A stretch of 47,883 nucleotides of DNA, taken from positions 1 to 47,883 of the forward strand of contig CAZMGF010000015.1 in the NCBI GenBank assembly GCA_964565765.1, given 5' to 3'. This document shows, in pieces, positions 33,876 through 43,500 of this stretch (positions are counted from its first letter, which is position 1; the number at the start of each line of letters is the position of its first letter). The DNA comes from Bog-1181 sp964565765 (lineage in GTDB: Bacteria > Oederibacteriota > PGYV01 > Palsa-1178). The notes under the pieces were generated by a model, which saw only the letters and a list, made by a program, of their open reading frames with translations, was not told the DNA's origin and made no database searches. Position numbers and translations under genes: made by a program.

Positions 33876-33924
33876 GATAAGCATAAGCGGCCTTAAAAAA
33901 ACCGGGCCTTCTAAAGGAGCTTTT

Positions 33925-34776
33925 ATGGCGACATTGAGAACAATCAAAAAAAGGATAAAGAGCGCCGGAAATATACAGCAGATAACGAAGGCCATGAAGA
34001 TGGTCTCCGCCGCGAAACTGCGCAAGGCGCAGGAACGCATCCTGCAGGCCAGGCCGTACGCGGCAAAAATTGAGGAAGTAATTGACGAGCTCATAGTGAA
34101 CGTCAGCCCTGGAAACGGCAGTTATCCGCTGCTGCAGGAGAATAAAGGGGCGGCGAAAGAGGCCATAGTCCTTGTTTCCGCGGACAAAGGGCTGTGCGGG
34201 AGTTTTAACACCAACCTTTTTAAGTACGCGATGAATGAACTCAAGGAAAACCCGAACGCCTCTTTCTTCATAATAGGCAAAAAAGGCATGGACAACATGA
34301 AAAAACTCGGGCTTGAGATAGAAAAATTCAAGTTTAACGACAAAAATATAAGCTGGATGGATGTAGAGGAAATAAGCTCGCTCATGCTTAAGAATTACGC
34401 GGCGAAAAAGTATTCAAGGATAAAGGTGATCTACAGCGAGTTCCAGACATCGCTCCAGCAGAAAATAGTGACAAAACAGCTTGCCCCGGTAATATTCGAG
34501 TCAAAGGGAGCAAAAGCGCGGGATTTTTTATACGAACCAACGGAAACAGAGGTTTTAAATTCTCTGTTGCTGCGCTATGTGAAAACGCAGTTATACAGGG
34601 CCATACTTGAGAGCCAGACCGCGGAGCAGGGCGTAAGAATGGTTTCCATGGAAATGGCAACCAACAACGCGAAAGACATGATAAGGTCGCTTACGCTGCT
34701 GGCCAACAAGACGCGCCAGGCGCAGATTACGACTGAAATATCGGAAATTGTTTCAGGCGCTGAAGCCATAAAATAA
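33925..34776 (+). CDS. atpG: F0F1 ATP synthase subunit gamma
   Basis: The central rotor shaft, 283 residues. The long N-terminal helix is the family signature (RTIKKRIKSAGNIQQITKAMKMVS), and the C-terminal helix contains RMVSMEMATNNAKDMI. The middle Rossmann-like domain includes ADKGLCGSFNTNLFKY. The protein has the usual length. AAAGGAGC precedes the ATG. Confidence 0.96.
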   Translation: MATLRTIKKRIKSAGNIQQITKAMKMVSAAKLRKAQERILQARPYAAKIEEVIDELIVNVSPGNGSYPLLQENKGAAKEAIVLVSADKGLCGSFNTNLFKYAMNELKENPNASFFIIGKKGMDNMKKLGLEIEKFKFNDKNISWMDVEEISSLMLKNYAAKKYSRIKVIYSEFQTSLQQKIVTKQLAPVIFESKGAKARDFLYEPTETEVLNSLLLRYVKTQLYRAILESQTAEQGVRMVSMEMATNNAKDMIRSLTLLANKTRQAQITTEISEIVSGAEAIK

Positions 34777-34802
34777 AAAGCCAAATACCAGGAGGTATAT
34801 CC

Positions 34803-36215
34803 ATGAATGAAGGTAAAGTAGTCCAGGTCATAGGCCCCATCATAGACATTGAGTTCGAGCAGGGAAAACTGCCGAACATTTACAACGCCATAAAGGTTGA
34901 GGGCGAGTACTCGGTGGGCGCCGATAAATTCAAGATTGACCTTGTCTCGGAAGTCGCCATGCATACAGGCGACAACACAGTGCGCACGGTTGCCATGTCA
35001 TCGACTGACGGAATATCAAGGGGAATGCGCGCCGTTGACACGGGGGATCCTATAAGGGTGCCCGTGGGAGCAGGGGCCCTTGGAAGGGTAATGAACGTTT
35101 TGGGACAGCCCGTGGATTATAAAGGGCCCATCAAGACAGATAAAACATCGGTCATAAGAAAAAGGCCGCCGGCGTTTGAAGAGCTTTCGACCAAAACAGA
35201 GATGTTTGAGACGGGCATTAAGGTGCTCGACCTTCTCTGTCCGTACCCGAAAGGAGGCAAAGTCGGATTGTTCGGCGGCGCCGGAGTCGGGAAAACAGTC
35301 GTCATAATGGAGCTCATCAATAACATAGCAAAGCAGCACGGCGGGCTGTCGGTTTTCGCGGGAGTAGGCGAGAGGACAAGGGAAGGAACCGACCTGATGC
35401 TTGAAATGCAGGAATCGGGAGTTATATCAAAAACAGCGCTCGTATACGGCCAGATGAATGAGCCGCCGGGGGCCAGGCTGAGAATCGGCCTTACGGCCCT
35501 GACGCAGGCCGAGTATTTCAGGGACGAAGAAGGAAAAGACGTCCTCTTGTTCATAGACAATATATTCAGGTTTACACAGGCGGGCTCCGAAGTTTCCGCG
35601 CTTCTTGGAAGGATGCCGTCGGCAGTGGGATACCAGCCGAACCTTTCGACTGAAATGGCCGAACTGCAGGAGAGAATTACGTCGACAAAAAAAGGCTCCA
35701 TCACTTCAGTGCAGGCGATTTACGTGCCAGCCGACGATTTGACGGATCCGGCGCCGGCCAACGCATTTGCCCATCTTGACGCGACAACGGTTCTCTCACG
35801 CGCGCTAACTGAGCTTGCCATTTATCCCGCGGTTGACCCGCTTGATTCAACATCAAGGCTGCTCGACCCGCAGGTTATAGGACAGGAGCATTACGAAACC
35901 GCGAGAAAAGTACAGGGAATACTCCAGAGATATAAGGACCTTCAGGATATCATCGCCATCCTCGGCATAGATGAACTGGCCGATGAGGACAAGCTTGTCG
36001 TGGCAAGGGCAAGAAGGATACAGAAATTCCTTTCACAGCCCTTCACGGTCGCGGCGCAGTTTACAGGCAGGGAAGGAAAATATGTCACGATCAAGGAAAC
36101 CATCCGCGGGTTCAAGATGCTTGCGGACGGAGAGCTCGACAATCTGCCTGAGCAGGCCTTTTATATGGCGGGCGGCATAGATGAAGTTATCGAGAGATCC
36201 AAGGCAATGGCATAA
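34803..36215 (+). CDS. atpD: F0F1 ATP synthase subunit beta
   Basis: The catalytic head subunit, 470 residues. The Walker A is GGAGVGKTV (about 158-166), the GERTREG loop carries the catalytic Glu region, and FIDNIFRFTQAGSEVS contains Walker B. AGGAGGTAT precedes the ATG. Genes flank it closely (26 nt after atpG, 14 nt before atpC). Nothing unusual was seen. Confidence 0.98.
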   Translation: MNEGKVVQVIGPIIDIEFEQGKLPNIYNAIKVEGEYSVGADKFKIDLVSEVAMHTGDNTVRTVAMSSTDGISRGMRAVDTGDPIRVPVGAGALGRVMNVLGQPVDYKGPIKTDKTSVIRKRPPAFEELSTKTEMFETGIKVLDLLCPYPKGGKVGLFGGAGVGKTVVIMELINNIAKQHGGLSVFAGVGERTREGTDLMLEMQESGVISKTALVYGQMNEPPGARLRIGLTALTQAEYFRDEEGKDVLLFIDNIFRFTQAGSEVSALLGRMPSAVGYQPNLSTEMAELQERITSTKKGSITSVQAIYVPADDLTDPAPANAFAHLDATTVLSRALTELAIYPAVDPLDSTSRLLDPQVIGQEHYETARKVQGILQRYKDLQDIIAILGIDELADEDKLVVARARRIQKFLSQPFTVAAQFTGREGKYVTIKETIRGFKMLADGELDNLPEQAFYMAGGIDEVIERSKAMA

Positions 36216-36229
36216 AAGGCGGTATAAAA

Positions 36230-36655
36230 ATGGCAAAATTATTAATGCTTGACATAGTAACACCGGAGAAAAGGGTATTTGAAGGAAAGGTAAAAGAGCT
36301 GACCGCGCCCGGTATTAACGGGGAATTCGGGGTTCTTCCCGAACACGCCCCTTTTGCCACGGCGCTGGAACCCGGTGTTGTTTCTCTTATAAAAGAATCC
36401 GGAGATCGGGAGCTGCTTGCCGTATCGGGCGGTTATATTGAAGTGACCGGCGATAAGGTGACGCTGCTTGTTGAAACCGCCGAGCGCGAAGGCGACGTTG
36501 ATGTTGAAACTTTAAAGCGCAGGAAAGACGAGAAGGAGAGCATGTTAAAGTCAAAGTCAAAAGAGGACATTGATTATGACATGATCCAGGCCTCGCTCAT
36601 GCGCGAAATGGCAAGGTTGAAGGCTGTGGAACTGCTGCAGCGCAGGAAAAAATAA
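36230..36655 (+). CDS. atpC: F0F1 ATP synthase subunit epsilon
   Basis: A 141-residue epsilon subunit that couples and can inhibit rotation. The N-terminal beta barrel is clear (LDIVTPEKRVFEGKVKELT, GEFGVLPEHAPFATAL). The C-terminal helical pair (about 88-141) is present, so inhibition by epsilon is possible. It is the last gene of the operon; a rho-independent terminator lies 28 nt past the stop. Confidence 0.95.
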   Translation: MAKLLMLDIVTPEKRVFEGKVKELTAPGINGEFGVLPEHAPFATALEPGVVSLIKESGDRELLAVSGGYIEVTGDKVTLLVETAEREGDVDVETLKRRKDEKESMLKSKSKEDIDYDMIQASLMREMARLKAVELLQRRKK

Positions 36656-36881
36656 AGTATTTAGCCGGTAATAGAATACAGGGGCCGCGGGTAACGCCGC
36701 GGCTTTTTTTTGCCCCTCCATAAGAAGGTTTGAAAAACATCAGTGTATATCCCGCATATATGGAATGTTTTCCATAACATCCTGTTTTTTTATTTAAATA
36801 AGGGGGAAAAACCCGGCACAGATATTGCTTTAATTATACCTGTATAATTTTTTAACTACATAAATACCAAGGAGCCCTTTT
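36656..36881. other. Intergenic spacer with terminator
   Basis: This 226-nt gap has the atp operon terminator in its first quarter. Further on it is AT-rich, with a TATAAT at 36843-36848 that may be a -10 for the glycan locus but lacks a good -35. No gene or structured RNA was recognised. Confidence 0.5.
36684..36711 (+). terminator. Rho-independent terminator of atp operon
   Basis: A GC-rich 7-bp stem, GCCGCGG/CCGCGGC, with loop GTAACG is followed by eight T residues. Confidence 0.9.
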
Positions 36882-38027
36882 ATGAGGCCATTTGATAAGC
36901 CGGTTTATCTGACAAGGCCGATGCTGCCGGATCTCGGCCTGGTGCAGTCAAAGCTTGAGGAAATCTGGGAAGCGCAGTGGCTCACAAATAACGGCAGGCA
37001 GCACAGGGAGCTTGAAAAGGCACTGTGCAAAGTTCTTAAAACGCCGTGCCTTTCCCTTTTTAACAACGGCACAATAGCGCTCATTGTGGCAATCCAGAGC
37101 CTTAAATTAAAGGGCGAGGTAATAACCACGCCGTTCACGTTCCCGGCAACGCCGCACGTATTAAGCTGGAACGGTATAACTCCGGTATTCTGCGACATAG
37201 ACCCGTACTCTATGAACATAAACCCGGAAAAGCTTGAGGAATTAATTACACCGGCGACTTCGGCGATACTGGGCGTCCATGTATTCGGGACGCCGTGCGA
37301 TGTTTTTAAGATACAAAAAATCGCGGACAAACACGGGCTGAAAGTGGTTTACGACGCGGCGCATGCCTTCAACACTGAAATAGACGGCGAGGGCATCGGG
37401 TCGTTCGGGGATATTTCCATGTTCAGCTTTCACGCCACCAAACTTTACCATACGCTGGAAGGAGGGGCCCTTGTTTTTAAGGACCCTGAACTGAAAAAGC
37501 AGATTGACCTGCTTAAAAATTTCGGGATAAAAAATGAGGAAGAGGTAATACTTCCGGGCATCAACGGTAAGATGAACGAGGTACAGGCGGCTATCGGACT
37601 CATCAATCTGGGTTACATCCAGGCCGAACGCGAAAAGAGGCGTGCCATAATTGATATATATATGGAAAAGCTCTCCGGAATACCCGGCATCAGCCATTAC
37701 ACCGTGCCCGGGAACATCACCAACAGCTACCAGTATTTTGTTGTGCGCATCAACGGCGAAGAATACGGAATGTCAAGGGACGAGGTTTACTCAAGGTTCA
37801 GGGAATACAATGTGCTGACAAGAAAATATTTTCACCCGCTGTGCAGCGATTATGACTGTTACAGGCACCTGCCCTCGGCGGACCCGGCGAAGCTGCCTGC
37901 CGCAAAAAAAATAGTGGACGAGGTTTTGTGCCTTCCTTTATACGGCGGGCTTGAACACGAGCATGTGGAAAGAATCTGCGAAATAATTAAAAACAAATTT
38001 TCTTTTGTTTATTCCTGCGCAATCTAA
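36882..38027 (+). CDS. DegT/DnrJ/EryC1 family aminotransferase
   Basis: A PLP-dependent sugar aminotransferase of 381 residues, of the type that makes amino sugars for glycans and glycoproteins. The Schiff-base Lys lies in FSFHATKLYHTLEGG (about residue 187). FNNGTIALIVAIQ, PFTFPATPH and VVYDAAHAFN are the usual segments, and the C-terminal region (NSYQYFVVRIN) is complete. The nucleotide-sugar substrate cannot be told from sequence. It is the first gene of a tight cluster; the next starts 21 nt later. Confidence 0.9.
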   Translation: MRPFDKPVYLTRPMLPDLGLVQSKLEEIWEAQWLTNNGRQHRELEKALCKVLKTPCLSLFNNGTIALIVAIQSLKLKGEVITTPFTFPATPHVLSWNGITPVFCDIDPYSMNINPEKLEELITPATSAILGVHVFGTPCDVFKIQKIADKHGLKVVYDAAHAFNTEIDGEGIGSFGDISMFSFHATKLYHTLEGGALVFKDPELKKQIDLLKNFGIKNEEEVILPGINGKMNEVQAAIGLINLGYIQAEREKRRAIIDIYMEKLSGIPGISHYTVPGNITNSYQYFVVRINGEEYGMSRDEVYSRFREYNVLTRKYFHPLCSDYDCYRHLPSADPAKLPAAKKIVDEVLCLPLYGGLEHEHVERICEIIKNKFSFVYSCAI

Positions 38028-38048
38028 AAATTCAGGGGGCCTGACACT

Positions 38049-38618
38049 ATGGATGAAAGGGCTGCGGATCCAAAAGTAAAACTGCACGTGGGGTGCGGAA
38101 CCAATTATTTCAGGGGCTGGGTAAACATCGACAACAACAGCGATAACAATATAAAAAACATTGATATCAACCATGACATGAGAAACCCGCTGCCTTTTGC
38201 CGGAGAAAGCGTTGATTTTATTTATAACGAGCATTTTATGGAGCACCTTACCGTGCCGGAAGGTTTAAGGGTCATCAAAGATTTTATGCGGGTGCTGAAA
38301 AAAGGCGGGGTGCTGAGGATTTCTGTGCCGGATCTTGAAAAAACAGTGGATAAATACCTGCACGTGGAAATAAAGGATGACCCCGTAGTGCGGAGATTCG
38401 GGTTAAATTTTATAAAGACCAGGGCTGAGAGGATAAACATCGCTTTCCGCGGCTGGGGACACCAGTGGCTTTATGACCGTGAGGAACTTGAAAGAAGGCT
38501 TAAGGAGGCGGGCTGCGTAAATATAAAGAAATGCCCTTTCATGCAGAGCGATTTTGACGAGCTTAAGAATATAGAAACACGCGACGAATCCAGCCTTATT
38601 ATGGAAGTAATAAAATGA
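38049..38618 (+). CDS. SAM-dependent methyltransferase (COG4627-like)
   Basis: A 189-residue Class I methyltransferase. The SAM loop is LHVGCGTNYFRGWVNID, the acidic strand end is DFIYNEHFMEHL, and the post-III segment is RVLKKGGVLRISVPDLE. This short form occurs in glycan and lipopolysaccharide gene clusters. The acceptor (sugar or glycan end) is unknown. It overlaps the ATP-grasp gene by 4 nt. Confidence 0.82.
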   Translation: MDERAADPKVKLHVGCGTNYFRGWVNIDNNSDNNIKNIDINHDMRNPLPFAGESVDFIYNEHFMEHLTVPEGLRVIKDFMRVLKKGGVLRISVPDLEKTVDKYLHVEIKDDPVVRRFGLNFIKTRAERINIAFRGWGHQWLYDREELERRLKEAGCVNIKKCPFMQSDFDELKNIETRDESSLIMEVIK

Positions 38619-39739
38619 AAAAGGGATTTATAATTTTCTCGGGATACAACCAGAGGGCCGTTATTACGTTTTTAAGGACGCTTGCCCGTGAAAAAATAGA
38701 GTTCGGAATAATAGCGTCCTCGACATCCGACCCGATTTTTGACACCGCTTACGCAGGCAGGGTTTTTGATATCAGGCGCGGCCCGGAGCTTACTGTTAAA
38801 CTTGTAATAGAGTCGATGAAAAAAGTGCGTAAGAAAATTATGGCGGACAGCTGCGTTATTGCGCCTTCAACGGAGGCGCTCAACAGATTCCTTTTAGAAA
38901 ACCGCGGCATTATTGAAAAGAACGGTTTTGATATACCGCTGGTCGGGAAAAAACTTTACGGAGCCATTTCGGACAAGCTTGCCTTTACCCTGCTGTGCAG
39001 AAAAAACAGGATAGCAGTTCCTGGGGGATATCCCGCATTAAAAGCGGCAAAACTTCCGTTTGCGGCAAAACCAAAAAAATATTTTTCGGCCGGCGGAAAA
39101 ATATACGAACCCGTACTGGTCCTTGACAAAACTGAAAGAGAAAATTTTGAAAAGAAATACCGCGCATCTGACTTTTATTTTCAGGAATACGTTGAGGGGA
39201 AAAGCATTTACCTGCTTTATTATTTTTCCAAAGACGGCAGGGTTTACAAATATTCACAGGAAAATCTTGCGCAGCAGCCGTTTGGAAAATCAATAATAGC
39301 CGCAAAATCTTCGGCCTGGCACAACACCGCGGAATCGTTTAAGTACGAGAGGCTCTTTAAAAAACTGGGTTTTACCGGGCTTGTAATGGTGGAGGTCAGG
39401 AAGCGGGGAAACAAATTTTATATGATAGAGGCCAATCCGCGTTTCTGGGGGCCGTCGCAGCTTTTTGTGGATGCGGGGATAAATCTTTTTGAGCCGTTTA
39501 TATATGATCTCGGAATGAAAAAGGAAGAACCGCGCTTTGGGAGGCAAAAAAACGCAAGGTATTTCTGGTATGGAGGCATGAAAGCCGCGCGGAACACGGG
39601 CAAAGACTGCATATTTTACGGCGGCCGGGGAAAAATGCTGCCCGGGGATATTTCCGGATGGATATCAAAAGATATATATAACAGGGCCGATACAGCCGGA
39701 ATTTTTAAAAAGGAAACACTTACAGGGGGGAGCGTATGA
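38615..39739 (+). CDS. ATP-grasp ligase
   Basis: A 374-residue ATP-grasp enzyme. It has the substrate-side N-domain, the AAKPKK lysine segment, the YFQEYVEGKSIYL clamp, and MVEVRKRGNKFYMIEANPRFWGP, which carries the metal-binding Glu/Asn. Such enzymes join a carboxylate to an amine through an acyl phosphate. In this locus it may attach an amino acid or similar acid to an amino sugar; this is an inference from its neighbours. It overlaps both neighbours by 4 nt, so the three genes are translationally coupled. Confidence 0.82.
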   Translation: MKKGFIIFSGYNQRAVITFLRTLAREKIEFGIIASSTSDPIFDTAYAGRVFDIRRGPELTVKLVIESMKKVRKKIMADSCVIAPSTEALNRFLLENRGIIEKNGFDIPLVGKKLYGAISDKLAFTLLCRKNRIAVPGGYPALKAAKLPFAAKPKKYFSAGGKIYEPVLVLDKTERENFEKKYRASDFYFQEYVEGKSIYLLYYFSKDGRVYKYSQENLAQQPFGKSIIAAKSSAWHNTAESFKYERLFKKLGFTGLVMVEVRKRGNKFYMIEANPRFWGPSQLFVDAGINLFEPFIYDLGMKKEEPRFGRQKNARYFWYGGMKAARNTGKDCIFYGGRGKMLPGDISGWISKDIYNRADTAGIFKKETLTGGSV

Positions 39740-40512
39740 GCGCGGAAATGGAATTATTATCTGCGCTGGCGAAAAAAAGCAAGCATTCCCAGTACCAGGC
39801 GCTGCCGGATTATCTGCGCGCGCTCTTAGGCGGGGGAAAAGCGCAGGCAAAAGGAAGGTATGAAAAAGAAAGAATGGAATATATCCTCGGAAAAGTTGAT
39901 TTTTCCGGGAAATCTGTTGTGGATGTAGGGGGAAATACAGGTTACTTTACTTTTGAGCCGGCAAAGGCCGGGGCCAAAAGTGTTGATTATTACGAAGGAA
40001 ACAGGGAGCACGCTGATTTTGTGGCCATGTCGGCAGAACTTCTTAAAATGACGGATAAAATAAAAGTGCACAGGGAATATATGCTCTTTGAGGCCGGGGC
40101 CGCGGAAAAATGTGATGTAATGCTGCTTTTAAACGTGCTGCACCACCTGGGAGACGACTTCGGCGACCGGTCGCTTTCGATTGAAAAAGCCAAAGAAATG
40201 ATATTGGAAAAACTTAACGGCCTTAAAGAGAGCGCCGGGCTGCTTGTTTTTCAGCTCGGCTTTAACTGGAAGGGAAAGAAAGGCCAGTGCCTTTTCGAAA
40301 ACGGGACAAAAACAGAGATGATAGAATATATCAGGAGCGGCACATCCGGCAGCTGGGAAATTGACGCGATTGGCATAGCAGTGCGGGAAGGCGGGATGAT
40401 ACGTTATGAGGATCTTAACCGGACAAATGAAGCCAGGAACGACGCGCTGGGAGAGTTTTTGAACAGGCCTATATTTATTATGGGGTCAAAAAGAGGTTTC
40501 AGACGTGGATAA
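39736..40512 (+). CDS. SAM-dependent methyltransferase
   Basis: A 258-residue Class I methyltransferase. The SAM motif is VVDVGGNTGYFTFEPA, and LLLNVLHHLGDDFGD is the motif-IV segment. Its C-terminal half (FQLGFNWKGKKGQCLFENG) resembles methyltransferases of glycan clusters and the DUF1698-like type. It overlaps the ATP-grasp gene by 4 nt and the giant glycosyltransferase gene by 8 nt. The acceptor is unknown. Confidence 0.78.
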   Translation: MSAEMELLSALAKKSKHSQYQALPDYLRALLGGGKAQAKGRYEKERMEYILGKVDFSGKSVVDVGGNTGYFTFEPAKAGAKSVDYYEGNREHADFVAMSAELLKMTDKIKVHREYMLFEAGAAEKCDVMLLLNVLHHLGDDFGDRSLSIEKAKEMILEKLNGLKESAGLLVFQLGFNWKGKKGQCLFENGTKTEMIEYIRSGTSGSWEIDAIGIAVREGGMIRYEDLNRTNEARNDALGEFLNRPIFIMGSKRGFRRG

Positions 40513-43500
40513 ACCCAAAGTATCGGTGCTGTGCCTGGCGTTTAACCAGATAAAATTCATAAAGCAGGCGCTTGACGGATTTGTGTCACAAAAAACAAAT
40601 TTTGATTTTGAGGTTATAATCAATGACGATGCCTCCACCGACGGAACGGCTGATATCATCAGGGAATATCAGTCAAAATATCCGGATATAATAAAACCTT
40701 TCTTTCAGAAAGAAAACCAGTATTCAAAGGGCGTAAGGGGGCTTGCAGTAAGGTTCCTGCTGCCGCGCGCGTCCGGGGAATATATTGCGTTTTGTGAAGG
40801 GGATGACTATTTTACGGATGAAAACAAACTCCAGATACAGGCTGATTTCCTCGACAAAAACCGGGATTATTCCATCTGCTTTCATCCTGTGCGGGTCGTC
40901 TATGAAAATAAAGAATCGGCTGATTCTGTTTTTCCGGAAGAAAGGGATCCGTCGCTGTTTACCCTGAAGCGGCTGATAAAAGCCAATTTTATCCAGACAA
41001 ATTCCGTAATGTACAGGCGCTGTGAATATAAAAATCTTCCGGTGGACATACTGCCGGGAGACTGGTATCTTCATTTATACCACGCGCAATACGGAAAAAT
41101 CGGGTTTATCGACAGGGTAATGTCGGTGTATAGAAGGCATTCGGGCGGCATCTGGTGGAGCGCGGGAAACAACCGTGATGATTTTTTCAGGAAGAACGGC
41201 CCGATGCACCTGTCAATGTTCCTTGAAACCCTCAGAATATACGGCCATGACAGCGGATTCAGGAATATAATAATGAACAATATTCTTGATATGGCAGGCG
41301 CCGTGCTCGCTGTGGCCTATAAAGATAAATGGCAGGGTGGCAGCGAAGCGGTAAAGCTGGTTAAGAATGCGGCTTCAGATTATAGCGCCATTGGCAGGGC
41401 GGTTATTTCAATTGACGGGCGTTATTCAGCTGACGGAACAGAATGCGGCTCTCTGGCTGTCGCGGGAGCCGGGGATAATATTATAAAACTTGCCGCCGAA
41501 AGCCTTAAGCGCCTCGTAGAGACAATATGGGAAAACAGATTTAATACCGGCGGAAAATTGTTAAAAGAAATGGAAAACGGGAAGGCAATAAAACTTGAAC
41601 TGGATACGGACGCGGCGCAAAAAAACGGCGTTGAAATTTCGGAATTCTGCGCAGCCGTGTCGCTGGCTGCCGGCGGAATAATTTCCGGCATAAAAATCAT
41701 GCCGGATTCAAGTGAAATTATAAAAATAACAGCCGGCGGTGCGGATGTCTTTAAAACAGTTGAAAATATAATGAAGGCAGGATGCGTAAATAAAAACGGC
41801 GGTCAAACAGGACTGCGTGATTTACTGAAAACAAATAACTGCAAAGCCTGTATTGCGGCTGAATCGGATTACACCCTGACGCTTCCGGCGTACGGCGGAC
41901 ACGCCGCGGTGGAAATACCGTTTAAAATTAATTTATACATGTCCAGGATGATACAGAAGGCTGTTAAGGAAAAACTGAAGGACCTTACGCTTATATCATG
42001 TTCTTATAATACCCCGCTTGTTGTTGAGGTGATGCTCAGGTCGTTTGCCGCCTTTCACGGAGAGGGGCCAAATAATCTTATATTGTTCGAAAATTCAACC
42101 AATGAAGACACGGCAAAATTCCTGGATGAAAACAGCGTGCCATATATAAGGAATGCCGGCGGGACACATCCGAAATCGGTCGATGAGGCCCTGAAAATAT
42201 GCCGGACAAAGTACGCTCTTGTTGTGGATTCCGACATTGTGTTTAACAGGGATATTATACCCCTGTTTGACGCTTTTCAGAGAAATGACGGGGTAATAAT
42301 GGGTGAAGTCTGCGGCGACAGGGGCGGCTATTTTCTCCATGAAAGAATTCATCCGTGGTTTATGTTCGTAAATACCGAAAAGATCAACAGGTCCGGCATA
42401 TCGTTTTTTGACTGGGACAGAATAGTGAAATCAGGCTCGGAGGGTTTTTACAGGAACATACCCCTGCAGCTAAACGACGGCAAATCAAAGTATTATGACG
42501 TCGGTGCAACATTCTTTGAAGATATAAAAAAGGCAGGGTTTAATGTTTTAAATTACAAAGCCGATCCGGCATTCTTCACCCATTATGAAGGAATGTCGTG
42601 GAAGAAAAAAAGCGGAATAAAAGGGCTTGTAAAGTCAGGAATTGAAAATATGGAAAAGTACGCTCTGGAAGCGGAAAAGTATTCCGGGATAAAGCTTAAC
42701 CGGATTTTTATTAATGGTTTTGAAAGCAGGATAAGCGGCGCGCAAAAAAAGCAGGAGACACCCGCCGGTAAGAGCCTTTCAATAAGCGTTGTAGTACCGG
42801 TGCTTAAAGGCACGGACACGGCCAGGCAGGCCGTGGAAAAACTGGCGCTTGAAATGGGAAAAGGCGACGAGGTTATCGTTATTGCCGCTGACAATGAAGG
42901 CGTCCTGAAAATGACGCGAGAAATACGGCCAAAAACCGGGTTGAAAATACTGTGCGCTTCAAAAAACGCCAATCTTGCGGCCATGTACAACACGGGGATT
43001 GACAAAGCGGCCGGAGAAATAATAATATTTACAAGAGAAGATATAATATGCGGAGGCGGATTTTTTGAAAGGCACAGGATGGGCCATTCAAGGCATCCCG
43101 GTGTAAATACGGCGCTTATAGGCAATATAATTCCCGGGAGTAATAACACGGGGAATACAATGAATTCATATTTGAACGGCGGCGGGATTGAACAGGTTGA
43201 TTTTGGGGCCATAGGGCCGCATGAGGGCATAGTCGGCCCCGGCTACTTTAATTCATCGAATGTTTCCGTAAAAAGGGAATTTTTGGACAAACATCCCGTT
43301 TTTGATGTTTTTTTTGGAGATACAGTAACACCGGCAGCCGAATTGGGCCGGAGGCTCTTTGACAGGGGAATGGAGCTTTTTTATGACCCGGAAATAAAAG
43401 TTGAATGGGAACATGGCCTGAAACCGGAAGAATTTGCCTGGATAAAATATTATGAGGGAAGGCATTATCCTTATTATCTGGATAAATTGCACCATGTACG

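Noticed and set aside
35117..35704. Minus-strand open frame (195 residues) opposite atpD
   Set aside because: It is the shadow of a highly conserved gene with strong codon bias; there is no ribosome site or family match.
36843..36848. Promoter of the glycan locus
   Set aside because: There is a perfect TATAAT but no acceptable -35 at 16-18 nt, so it was not listed as a promoter.
42583..43230. Minus-strand open frame (215 residues) inside the giant glycosyltransferase gene
   Set aside because: Its composition is like other antisense frames, and the plus-strand frame is continuous with clear domains.
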